DNA from: Patiria miniata
Lineage: Eukaryota; Echinodermata; Asteroidea; Valvatida; Asterinidae
Direction of reading: 5' to 3'
DNA: 64,000 nucleotides
NCBI RefSeq assembly: GCF_015706575.1
Contig: NW_024037056.1
Location: 14,149,176 to 14,213,175, forward strand
In this document: positions 1-16,400 of the stretch, piece by piece
How positions within the stretch are numbered: position 1 is the stretch's first letter
How the letters are laid out: each line of letters starts with the position of its first letter
Program-made: the position numbers and the translations under genes
The notes under the pieces: generated by a model
The model's input: the letters and a program-made list of their open reading frames with translations, nothing else
The model's database searches: none
What the model was told of the DNA's origin: nothing

Positions 1-330
1 TGGCTTGTGTTTGACTTGTGATTGGCTTGTGATTGACTTGTGATGGACTTGTGATGGACTTGTTGACTTGTGGTTGACTTATGATCGGCTTGTGATTGAC
101 TTGTGATTGACTTGTGATGGACTTGCCTGATGGACTTGTGATTGACTTGCTGACTTGTGATTGGCTTGTGATTGGCTTGTGATGGACTTGTGATTGACTT
201 GCTGACTTGTGATTGACTTGTGATTGGCTTGTGATTGGCTTGTGATTGACTTGTGATGGACTTGTGATTGACTTGTTGACTTGTGATGGACTTGTGATTG
301 GCTTGTGATGACTTGTGATGGACTTGACAG
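1..330. repeat. CTTGTGATTGA-type minisatellite
   Basis: The first 330 bases are almost entirely degenerate tandem copies of a 10-11-base unit, cttgtgattga or cttgtgatgga, with single units such as cttgctga that are shorter. The array lies just upstream of an Mpv17-family exon, so it is probably intronic. Arrays of the same unit recur near 17.2, 19.1-19.8, 28.2-28.4, 30.1-30.8, 38.3 and 56.2-56.6 kb, always reading cttgtgat on this strand. Confidence 0.9.
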
Positions 331-462
331 TCATAAGTTTGTCTGTTTTAGAAGGGGAAGGAGTTTTCTGTACAAGAAAAATGCAGGTGGTCTCGTCGTG
401 TTGTATTTTGTCAGCATACTTGTGACTGTCTAATGAATGAACCTCACTTTTCTTTATTACAG

Positions 463-1177
463 AATTTTAAGACAACGTTGATCAACAACTACAAGGTTAG
501 CTTAGTTTTGTAGTCATTCAATTTTATTCATTTATGCAATAATTTGCATAATGTTTATTTATGATTGATTTGCATATATTATGCCCAACCCTGTTTAATG
601 CATGCATATTTTCCTCATTCATAAGTGTATCTTTTTTCTTCCCAGGTGTGGCCAGCTGCCCAAATCATCAACTTTTACTTTGTCCCCCTGCAGCATAGGT
701 GGGTGTCTTTATTTACATATCATGCATATTCAATGGCCACATGCCTCTTATTTACATGTTTAGTACATGTATATTCAACAGGTGCTTATAAACAGGAGGT
801 TAGTGGTTTAAGTCCCACGTGAGGAAGTCTACGATAGCTATTGATAGCTTTTGTGTGTTTTTTATTTTTAATTTTTGGTGAAGATCCTTTGAAAATAATC
901 AGCATGTGCCATGCTTATTTTGCTTCAACATTATCAATGAAATTAAGTATGAAAAAAATGAGCATCAAGTTTATAATTCTTTTTAATATCTAATGAAAAC
1001 ATATTTTTTATTTGTTTGTTTATTTATTTGTTTGTTTGTTTTAGGGTCCTCGCTGTCAATTGTGTGGCATTATTCTGGAATACCTACCTGAGCTGGATGG
1101 CAAACTCGAGACAGGAATTGGTCGAAACAGTCATGGTGGACGAAACACCCGCATCTAAGACAAGTCCTGAGACGTGA
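463..1177 (+). CDS. Mpv17/PMP22-family membrane protein, 3' exons only
   Basis: These are the last three exons of a gene entering from the left: 463-495, 646-698 and 1045-1177 (TGA at 1175-1177). Each is bounded by AG and GT, and the frame is kept across the joins (phases 0 and 2). The protein reads NFKTTLINNYK, then VWPAAQIINFYFVPLQHR, then a part containing FFWNTYLSW. The W-P-A-x-Q, NFYxVP and WNxYLSW pattern is the C-terminal signature of the Mpv17 family, small four-helix proteins of the inner mitochondrial or peroxisomal membrane whose transport role is not settled. The last 20 residues are polar. I cannot say which member it is (MPV17, MPV17L or a relative) because most of the protein lies outside the window. 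Confidence 0.85.
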
Positions 1178-1589
1178 CAACAACATTAACCTGACTCAGA
1201 AAAGCAGTACAGTATTTGTAAACGGCCTCGAATTTTTATTTTTTTCGTGCTATTCTCTTTTTCTTTAATTGTTCAGTGCTTCTATATTATAAATATTTTC
1301 GCAGTACTAATGTTTCTTGATACAGTAGTATAATTTACCGTACGATTTCTTTATTGAATGTATAAATGCGTTGAATCATTTTTTGTTAATAAGCAAGCTT
1401 GTTCTTGTACAGTTTTACCCGTCTGTTATTTCCAAAATCCAAAGAAGTCTTGAGTATTTATTCGTAGGCAACTTACATCATATTTTATGAATGTACCGTA
1501 TATAGTATGACTGTAAAATCCTGTAAAAAGCACAAATGTGGTATAGTTAAACAGTTTTACCAATTTTATTTTTCAGTTTTGGCGAACTG

Positions 1590-1595
1590 AATAAA
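1590..1595 (+). promoter_or_regulatory. Candidate polyadenylation signal of the Mpv17-family gene
   Basis: A canonical AATAAA lies about 410 bases after the stop codon in AT-rich sequence. Nothing else in 1178-1600 looks coding, so this is the likely 3' UTR. Confidence 0.5.
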
Positions 1596-2124
1596 TTATA
1601 TAGGTAAGATATGAACAAATTCATGAGTATCAGAGAGTTCGGTCAAAATTAAACAAGAATCGTTCTCAAAGTGAACATGTAGGCCACCTAATTACAACTT
1701 TGAAAGAAAAAAGGAAGTTGGTCCTTGAATTGACCGCCATTTTAGATTGAATACGAGGTTCCCGGCCAGCTCGTACTGAACAGAGCTATTACGTGGGATT
1801 ATTCCATAGCCAAGCTGTGTACATTAGCCTCGCCTTGAAGTCATCAGCGTAGGATCTAGGAGGGGACAAAGGAAGGGGTATAATTTAGAAATGAAAACCA
1901 CACAGGAATTCCATCGCAAACAAACAAAAGGAATTTAGATGTTGGCACCGGGAATTAAAGAATGTCCCGAAATCAGGAGAAAGCTCATAAACAAAAAGTC
2001 ATTTTGGCGTCGAAATCTTCGCATATGGGCCCTGTAGGTCCTTTGTATTTGAATTTTCATCTAAAATTCGGTCCTAGTTTATTTTGTAAAATTGTAATCG
2101 ACAATATTCTAAAGTGACCATAAA

Positions 2125-2415
2125 TGTACGTGAGCTTGTAAATCTTCCAAGTGGTAATTGTTCAACGTCCGGACTTCTCTTAACTCTTGGAATTAGAATT
2201 TCGCCCTTTCTTCTACGTACGGGTTATCGTGATAAGATTATTATCAAGTGTACGTGAGCGTGTAAAATTAAAATCTTCAAGTGGTAATTGTTCAACCGTT
2301 TCTTGCTCTATGGTTCCGGACGTCTGGGCTTCTCTAAAGTCTTGTGGAATTGGAATGTCGCCCTTTCTTTTACGTACGGGGCATCATTTTGAGATGTTAC
2401 TATGAGACGTTTATT
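2125..2415. repeat. Diverged tandem duplication, two units
   Basis: Units at about 2125-2248 and 2249-2415 share, in the same order, tgtacgtgagc, aagtggtaattgttcaac, ggacttctct or gggcttctct, and cgccctttctt followed by acgtacggg. The second unit carries small insertions. There is no coding signal in either. The rest of 1600-3230 is AT-rich intergenic DNA in which I see nothing else. Confidence 0.7.
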
Positions 2416-3241
2416 TATTCTTTTGATTAAAAAGGGTGACATGTAAACATTCCCCTTGATTTGCATATACATGATGCCTAAACCGGGACTAATAAGCATT
2501 TATCCGTGATCGCCCCAACTTTGGTGTCATGTCGTACTAATTTTCGTAAAGGCTATAGTAAAAGTTGCCAGACGGACTAATTATTTTGTGTTGTGCACGT
2601 CAGGGTATTGATGCAGTACTTCAAGTTAACTATCATAGGACTAATGAAAGTAGATATGAGCATAATTAATTTAGTAATGTTTTAGCTACCTAACTGTCGA
2701 AATAAAAAGTATATTGTAGAAATAATTTCTCTTCCGGTAATTTTTTTTATATGATTATTTCAGAAATATCCGCATTTGGCCTACAAAATAATAATGCCTA
2801 TATATGTCGAAATGTATGAACCTATTTAAGATCATTGTTTATCGCCTATAATTCTGTTGTGTGCTCTGTGTGTGTTCCACGTACTGATCCACAATAGCAC
2901 ACATTTGTTTCGAAACTCACGTTTAAATTCGTTGAATTTAAAGCAAGTTATCATTGGGTATAAGTTATTTGGCACCGTCTTCAGTGACGTGCACACAAAA
3001 CAATCATAACTTTAAAATCAGAAATAAAAATGACACAACTGGAAAACAATCAACATACATACTTGTTGACTGTTTTATTTATCTAGCTTTTTGAAAAATT
3101 TTGTTCAAGTCAGTTTACGTTTATTACATATTTTGTTTCGTTATCCTTTTGTTAAATTTCGCATCTCGCGTGACTTGACGATACGTCATCATATCGGCGC
3201 ATTGTGCAACGAGCGCTTGCGCATAAACCATGTGGTTTCAT

Positions 3242-3321
3242 TAGTCTGGTTCCCAGACCAAAAGATTCTGACTATTCCTGATCAGGAATAGTCGGAATCT
3301 TTTGGTCTGGGAACCAGACTA
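3242..3321. mobile_element. 80-bp near-perfect palindrome with 10-bp direct repeats
   Basis: The sequence is palindromic around 3281.5 with one mismatched pair, starting tagtctggttcccagacc and ending in its complement. The 10-mer gtggtttcat flanks it on both sides (3232-3241 and 3322-3331). That arrangement suggests insertion of a tiny foldback element that duplicated its target. It lies about 90 bases upstream of the eEF1A TATA box. Confidence 0.7.
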
Positions 3322-3361
3322 GTGGTTTCATACGGATTGCGCAATGTTTCTTGGGGGTGGC

Positions 3362-3463
3362 CCAATTGCCGGTGTATGACGTCAATACAGAGACCCCCTC
3401 TCCGACCGTATAAATACCACCTGACTCGCCCGTATTCTTTCCTTTTCATGCGTGGCACATCCG
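3362..3463 (+). promoter_or_regulatory. eEF1A promoter and noncoding first exon (TATA, CRE, TOP)
   Basis: In order, I see CCAAT at 3362-3366, a perfect CRE palindrome TGACGTCA at 3377-3384 and a TATA box TATAAATA at 3409-3416. About 28 bases after the TATA box comes an oligopyrimidine start ctttccttttc at 3437-3447. A splice donor ccg|gtaggt follows at 3463/3464, giving a first exon of about 27 bases. Animal eEF1A genes characteristically have a TATA box, a TOP start, a very short noncoding exon and a 5'-UTR intron. The matching acceptor is ttttggacag at 5861-5870, so the UTR intron is about 2.4 kb. A TOP start would place translation of the mRNA under growth control through mTOR; that is family knowledge. 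The first exon is inferred. Confidence 0.75.
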
Positions 3464-3879
3464 GTAGGTTGGGAGACATTTTTTGAGAATTGTTCAATAT
3501 TTTTTATCCATTGAAATTTATACTTTTTAATTGTCATCTATGTATAAAATTACATTGGCGTTAATAAATATACTTTAAATTAGTTGTTAGTTAGGATATT
3601 TTTTAAACTGTATTATCTAAAATGTGAGATTTTCGGGACAATGTGTGACCGGCATTTGGAATTTCGTTATCGTACATGTGACTTTGATTTTGACATTGTT
3701 CGACACTCGTGCCGTATGACGTGGCAAATTTATTTTTCTTCCAACAAAATTCCAGTGGTATATGCTCTGTATTTTTACAAAATTTACACAAATGTTCATC
3801 AATTTGTATACCTTTTTTGTGCCGAAATGTTTTCCTTCAACATGTTGAATGTTCAACATGTTGTATTGTTCGTTAATCG

Positions 3880-4275
3880 GGAAAACATGCCAGTATTGCC
3901 ACGCCACTTTTTTCTTCATCATCTCAGTGAAAGTCATTCATTGCAAAAATTATGATAAGACATGAATCTGGGACTGTGAGAAACATTTCCACTTTTGTTA
4001 GGAAATACTTGAAGTTGAACATGCGTTAAAAAAGGACAAAGTCAAAATGTTGCAACCTGAGTCCACTTCCGCGATTGTGTACAACTACAAAGTCATGAAA
4101 GTCTATGGAGACTCAAGAAAAAAGTATTTTTCGTAACAAAATTGGAAATGTTTCTCAAGAATCTCGGTCCCAGATTCATGTCAAATCATCACTTTTGCAA
4201 TGAATGACCTTCATTGAGATGATACTTGATAGGACGAGAAAAAAGTGGCGTCAGGTTGCAATATTTTTCCCCAAA
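3880..4275. mobile_element. Inverted-repeat MITE with relatives at 6.8 and 14.8 kb
   Basis: The two halves are rough inverted copies: the left has ccacgccacttttttcttc, cattcattgcaaaa and catgaatctgggactg, and the right has their complements ending gaaaaaagtggcg. Related sequence recurs at 6755-6885 and 14755-14975, including the gaatctgggactgagaaaca core, so this is a dispersed family. It sits in the eEF1A 5'-UTR intron. The open frames across it on both strands are by-products of the inverted repeat. Confidence 0.65.
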
Positions 4276-4315
4276 AAAAAAGCTTAGACTTTTTGACTTT
4301 TGAGTTTTGTAGGCA

Positions 4316-4804
4316 CTACCACTAGGCTAGCCCCATAAATGTGGCCTATTTACTGGACTGCCTCCATAAACATAGGCCACACATCCACATGTACAAAAAT
4401 CGTGTCGACTTTGCCAAATTTTGATTTTCACATTTAGGCTTACTTTGTAGGGTTTTTTTGCTTTAGAAGCATTCTCACCCTCTATATAGGCTAATCAGAA
4501 AGTGCTGCCTTTTTCAGATGCCTAATTTTTGTGAAATTTCATGTTGAAATTTTGATACGCAAACGTGTGCAAATGTATCTGGAAATTTCACGAAAAATGG
4601 ACATCTGAAAAGGCAGCACTTTCTGATTAGCCTATATAGAGGGTGAGAATGCTTCTAAAGCAAAAAAAAACTACAAAGTAAGCCTAAATGTGAAAATCAA
4701 AATTTGGCAAAGTCGACACGTTTTTGTACATGTGGATGTGTGGCCTATGTTTACGGAGGCAGTCCAGTAAATAGGCCACATTTATGGGGCTACCACTAGG
4801 CTAG
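4316..4804. mobile_element. 459-bp foldback element with 15-bp flanking direct repeats
   Basis: The element itself is 4331-4789. Its arms, 4331-4540 and 4582-4789, are inverted copies with few mismatches around a 41-base loop. Both ends read ccccataaatgtggcc outward-in. The 15-mer ctaccactaggctag flanks it at 4316-4330 and 4790-4804, though part of this may belong to the ends. No reading frame is present, so it would need another element's transposase to move. It lies in the eEF1A 5'-UTR intron. Confidence 0.8.
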
Positions 4805-5462
4805 TCCCACTAACTGGGGCGCTAGAACTCCTTTTTTTGACATTTGGGATGTTGGTCTGTCGTACTAGCGTCCCACAACTGAAATATTGTCAAAGTGACA
4901 ATTTCAACGTTCACCACAAAAATCACGCAAAATACTTGACAAAAATACCTTTGAAAGTACCTACTGGCATTTCCACATATCAAAGACGAAGTAATGGGGC
5001 TAAGAAATAAACATAACAGTTGTTGAAGCCTAACGGTAGGCCTATTTATCAGATTTTTTTTTCATCTTATACATGTCAGAAATAATGTTTTCTTTTTGAG
5101 ACTCTTGACCAAAGAACACCAATCGTCAATATGTATAGGCTACTCAAATTCTGCGTCCCCCCCCCCCCCCCCCATTGTCTAAAAAAAATTCAAAAGTTAC
5201 ATTGATGAACTGAGTATACTGGTAAACTAAACATGAAAGCCACCTTTCCATATAGCTTATGCGCATTTTTGATTTGATAGATATGTCGACAGCGCTCCAT
5301 TGAGCACTTTTCGACGGACGATTGCAACGTAAACTTTAATGGGGAAAGGGACGTGTGCTACATGAGATCTTGCGTCTGTAGAAATTAAAAATATTCGCAG
5401 CCTATGCAGTCGATTCGCGACTTGAATCAAATTCTCATTGAATGGTAAATCATCGCAACCGG

Positions 5463-5762
5463 TTATTATAATTATTATAATTATTAATTTCAGGCAATGA
5501 AACCAAGGATTCCCTCCCCATAAGCGCCTAAGGCACTTACTTAGCTCGCACGCCTTAAGGAATAATGTGGAGAGAAGACCTTGAGAAGAAGTAACACTTT
5601 TAGAGGTGGGAGGAAAAGCCCAGAAGAACATTCTGGGGAAAACCCACGGAATCGGGCAGGGACTGAAAACCCAACCATATTGGCCAAGGTGGGATTCAAA
5701 CCTTGGTCACAGCAGTGGAAGGCGAGGAAAGTACCGCTGCAGCAACCTGACTCCCGAAAACT
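5463..5762 (-). mobile_element. tRNA-derived SINE, minus strand
   Basis: Read on the minus strand, a tRNA-like head has the B box ggtttgaatcccacc (from about 5704). A body follows, then a 3' tail of short taatt/attataat units at about 5463-5490. The tail region (cttggtttcattgcctg) matches a fragment near 51.7 kb. It lies in the eEF1A 5'-UTR intron, about 110 bases before the acceptor. Between 4805 and 5462 I see only AT-rich sequence with a C run near 5157. Confidence 0.65.
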
Positions 5763-5923
5763 GGTGTGCAACTGAGTAGATGTTCTTATCGGCTGACGTA
5801 ATCTCGTCCACATTTATATCCAAGGATACTGAAGCGGCATGCTTTATTTGTTCTCATTTCTTTTGGACAGCTTTCTGCATATAAATCCAAAATACCACTC
5901 CGAAGCTTACTTCAACAAGCATC

Positions 5924-11531
<5,608 letters not shown>

Positions 11532-12434
11532 TGGCAGGTCCTCACGACCGCTGCCTCAAGCAAGCCCTCGCAGAGGGCCTGCTCAACAAAACCAAACCGT
11601 TCTAGCGATCTTAAAACCATAACCCTTATCAGTGTTCTCAGAAACCAAGTAGTGAAACCGTTGATTAAAGTTGTAAAGCCCTTCGAGTCTAAGGCGCAGA
11701 GAGAAGGCATTAACCACAGAAAGTTCTTCCGAAGGAAAAACTGATTTTGGCTAATAGAAATTTTAAGAGCACATTAATTTTGCAATTATTTTGTGATTGT
11801 AAAGCACTCGCTTAAAAGTACTGTCAAGTTCTGAATTGTTTTCCTCATCTCTCCAACACATGTGAAGGCAATGTGGAGATTGAACAAAAATGTCAAAAAG
11901 CCATGCATGAACATTATTGCTTGGTATTTTTGTTTTTTATTCCATGCATTGGAACTATACATTTCCCCAGAAGGGTTTAAAAAAAAAGTTGCAAATTGTA
12001 ACGTCATGTTTTATTTGTTAAACAATCATGGCCATATACAATGTTGAAAAGAAATCTAACTGTGGAGGAACGACTCGAAATTACGTTGGTGTTTTTGTGA
12101 GATGTGAACTTATGAGACGTCCAGTGTAACTTCAGTTTGCCAAAATGACTGTCATTGTTTGGAGAAACCCCAAAGAATGGGTCGTGTTAACAACGAGGAG
12201 TCTTTGGAAAAGGAATATTGTAGGAAAGCAGGAATATTGGAAAAAGTGCCACATTTTTCTTGCAGCGTGTACATGCGAATACTCGTTAAGTTTCTCAAAA
12301 ATTTTATTTCCGAAACCCGCAGCGGCTGTTGCTAAACACATGTACATGTACTTTGTTTTGTGGTGTAACTTAAAATGTCGAAATAGACAAAAGACACGAG
12401 CATCCTTTATCAGTTCGGGTGACCTGTTAAAAAT

Positions 12435-12440
12435 AATAAA
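12435..12440 (+). promoter_or_regulatory. Candidate eEF1A polyadenylation signal
   Basis: AATAAA about 900 bases after the stop, followed by a T/G-rich stretch (gtgtctgtgtttttgttctg). No nearer canonical signal is seen in 11532-12434. Confidence 0.5.
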
Positions 12441-12562
12441 TCTTGAAGAAAAAAATTGAAGAAAAAGTGTCTGTGTTTTTGTTCTGGGTGTGTACAGGTA
12501 TATAAATGTAATCTGGTTTCAATGTGACTTTGGGATACATGTACTATGGATTGAAGTCCGTG

Positions 12563-12900
12563 TTAAAGGCATCAAGCTGAGGATAATTGCTTTCCGGGTT
12601 TTTTTTTATTCCCAGTACTATAGCACCACTCAAAATCCAAAGAAGAAAGCTCAAAACCTAACCTGAAGAAGTTTCAGCTCAGTGGATATTGCACTATCGA
12701 GTAAAACCATGCACAACTTAATGATCACGAAACGCAATATTTTCCATGGCACCCATATTTTGAAATCAGTCGACTGATTGTTGGAAAATCACCTACATTT
12801 CTTGATTTTTTTTCACTAAATGAAGGCAAGCCAGATGGCATAATTTCACAGGGTGTTAGTACCAGTACGATCTTTAAATCCAAGTAAGCTTTTTGAAAAT
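12563..12900. mobile_element. Degraded TTAAAGG-type MITE
   Basis: It begins ttaaaggcatcaagc and ends around ttagtaccagtacgatcttt. The right part matches the element at 8003-8522 (aatttcacaggg followed by gttagt), and a related piece lies at 60353-60500. The ends are less well preserved. The following 500 bases up to the first GLUT exon contain gtacgtacgtacgta near 13090 and no recognisable promoter element. Confidence 0.45.
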
Positions 12901-13435
12901 TAGGTTACATTTGGGATATAAAATACAAGTACATGTATCCTTTATTTTCAAAACCGGGGACCTAAGTAAAGAATCGGGCTGAAGCATAAATCTGGGAGCC
13001 TCATCTGCAATTACCCCGACGTTTGTAAAATAGCTATGAAGTATTACGCGAACCCATGAGGGCGCCCTGCTCGAGCTCGTGACAGTCGCGTACGTACGTA
13101 CGTAAACACGTAAAGGTACACCCATGCATTGTCGCATGCGTGAAGGTATGCACGTACGCACCCACGCACCTACGCACCTCCGGTTACGTGTACGTGTACA
13201 ATGTACAAGTATCGAGGCGGGCAGGCTTACTCCCTGGTCAGCCCCCACAAGATTGTGCTCGACGCACCGCGGAAATATCACGTCAACTCGCACTTTTCAT
13301 AATTTATGCGATCTTCAACGAGTATTGGAATCCAAGGGGAATCCGAAGGAGGATTTGCTATTTAATTTGGGCATGTTAGATGCCGAGTGAATTTAGATAA
13401 AGAAGGTTTTTTCGGAACAGGAAATCAAGCTACAC

Positions 13436-16400
13436 ATGACAATGAATGTGCAGTCGGACGCAGAGAAACTTGGGCTGTTGGTTGCAGCGAGTGAGCGGTG
13501 AGATTTTGATTTTAAGTTCAACTTGTTGAGAATTTCAAACGATTAATTTACTCGTAAAATAGGACAAACCTTGGGAATACTGTAGGCATATATGTTTTGC
13601 TGCCATATGTTGTCGTAGAAACCAGTGTTTGGCTTGGAGTTGTCACGCAGGAGTATTGTGATTTACTGAAACATCTCTGTAAATGTTTTTGTGGCATGTC
13701 CGGGTTGAATTTTTACCAATTTTTTGTAGAACGAAGAATAGAAATTAGAACCCAATGAAATTCATGAAATTGTGGAGATAGCCTGTTCTCTTTTTTTTCT
13801 CTCTTATTATTTTTAATGATCCAGTAAGGAAAGATTCCCATATCTGGCCATCACTAATTTTTCCCTTCAGCATGTTCAGTGACCTTTATCAGCAATCAGA
13901 AAGTGATAATGTGTCCTAAAAAGTTAAATTTAGCAGGGGAAATATTGAAGAAATTTTCAGACCAGTCTCTAGACTCTAGTCATGCTAGTCCTAGGGTTTG
14001 TGCACAGGGTGTCAAGTGATGGCAAAATAGGGGAATCTTTCCAAAAAAAATTAATACAACAAGTTTGGATTCTGTCGGAATCTGCAAACTAAAGAAAAAG
14101 GGATTTTAAAGTTCCGGTATTTTTTGGAGACTCTGAAATATATACGCTTAATGCAGAGTAAAATGTGATTATTTGCATGCAAAAAGGAGTGCAGAAATAT
14201 GATTGAAGTGCTCAAAACTCGCAGTTTCTTAAAAAAAAAATTATCTTTATTTCATATGATTTATGAATGTGCAACAAAATCATAATTTCACAATTTCCTA
14301 TGCGTAAAAAGGGTCACCAAATAAACAACGCCCTCACACATTTTCTTATGCGATTACCAAAGTCTTTTGGCTATTTTGAAGAAATTATTATCACTAGACT
14401 CGGCGAAAGCCTCCCTGAAAATAACGTTTAGGCCCCCCAAAAAATTAGTTCTGCTTCCGGTTTCCCTACCTACCCTATTCTGACAGCCCCTACCCTAATT
14501 TTTTTATTGGACAAATGAGAAAATGACACCCAAAACCATCAATTTCTACCTTTTACCCTTGACTACACGCAGACACTTCCATATGATCGTACACACACAA
14601 AAATTTGCAAAAAAAAACAACATTCCCTACCTACCTACCCTATTTTTAAATGCCATGTAATCGGAAGCAGAACTATTTTTTTTTTGGCCTCACTAAGAAA
14701 ACCGGTGCCAGTCAATTATCCACTGGCATTCCCTTGGTTTTTTTTTGCCTTCTTTGCTTAAAAAATTTAGAATGTAGTATCCAGACGCCACTTCTTTGGT
14801 TGTGTACTACAAAAGTCGATGGGGATTTGAGTGTATTTTCAAAGAAGTTTCAAACAAACTTGGAAATGTTTCTCAGTCCCAGATTCATGTCTTTTCAACA
14901 TTTTTGCAATGACTGGCCTCCACTGAGATGATGAAAAAAAGTGGCATCAGGAGGCAGCATTCTTTCCAAAAAACTTTTCTAAGGCCAAAAAAAAATAAGT
15001 CGGTCTCTGGTCAGCGCGCGTCGATTTTAATCATGCGCGTCGATCTTCTTTTTTTTTCTTCAAAATGTTCCGCGGTAGCTCCAACAGCGCCCTCTATTTC
15101 CGCACCTCCTCAATTTTTTTTTACCAAAGAGCACCAAGGAATGGGAAATTGCACCAAGGCAAATGATCGAAAGCACCAAGGCAAATTATGGAGGACACCA
15201 ATGTACATGAGGACACCAAAAAAGCAAAATAGTACCCCACCTTGTCTGTACAATCCAAGCTTGAAGAAAATTGCGTCAATTCCGGAACTTTGGTCTGACC
15301 AGAAACCGAATATTTTTTTTTTTTTGGCCTAAGCACACTTTTTTATTTTCACTTTTATGTTTTTTTTCCTGAATTGTTCCAGGCCACGCAATAAGAATGG
15401 CAAGCTGTTTGTGTGTTGCGCCTGTGCCCTACTGGCAGCCTTCAGCATGGGCTTTGGGCTCGGCTACTCTTCCCCCGCCGATCCAGATCTGCAAAGCAAG
15501 GGGATACTTTCTCCTGATCAAGTCTCCTGGTTTGCGGTAAACAAAAAAATATCTACTTTATTCCCAGTGTCTGACCTAGTTTTCTTAACCCTTAAGGCTG
15601 AGCCATAACCCTGCCTTACATAACACAGTGCATCAGGTGTCAAAGTCTGTGGGACCTTGCTGCACTGAGCATTTGGAGGGTTTTGTAGAATTGAGATTGT
15701 ATGCATGCTAAGTGCCTGTCAAGGATGCATCGTGGCGAGGCAAAAACCATAACCCTGCCAAACACAACACAGTGCATCAGGTGTAAAAGTCTGTGGGACC
15801 TTGCTGCACTGAGCTTTTGGAGGGTTTTGTAGAATTGAGGCTGTATGCATGCTAAGTGCCTGTCAAGGATGCATCGTGGCGAGGCAAAAACCATAACCCT
15901 GCCAAACACAACACAGTGCATCAGGTGTTGAAGTCTGTAGGACCTTGCCGCATCCAGCCATCAACACCAGTGCATAAATGGCCAATTCTGAAACAATGAG
16001 AGTTAATCCCATTGAACAATGCCACAGTTGTATCCTGCTGCAGTTGGTGACCACAGACTTGAGATTGTATGCATGCTAAGTGCCTGTCAAGGATGCCTCG
16101 TGGCGAGGCAAAAGCCATAACCCTGCCAAATGCAACACAGTGCATCAAGTGTAAAAGTCTATTGGACCTTGCCACATCCAGCCATCAACACCAGTGCATA
16201 AACGGCCAATTCTGAAACAAGAGAGCTAGTCCCATTGAACAGTGTCACACTCACAGTTGTGTCCTGTTACAGTGCCAAAATTATCCAGTAATGCTCAGCA
16301 CCATTTTTCAGATAATTCTGTTTCAGCGCATAATGGCAACAGCTGTTAAATCTTTTATATCCTTGTTTGTGCATCGTATTATAAATTAAGTGAACCGTTC

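Noticed and set aside
3584-3955. Open frames of 123 and 106 codons on opposite strands
   Set aside because: They overlap an inverted-repeat MITE inside the eEF1A 5'-UTR intron and resemble no protein.
12874-13293. 139-codon minus-strand frame
   Set aside because: No splice sites, no homology that I recognise, biased by the gtacgt repeats before the GLUT A exon 1.
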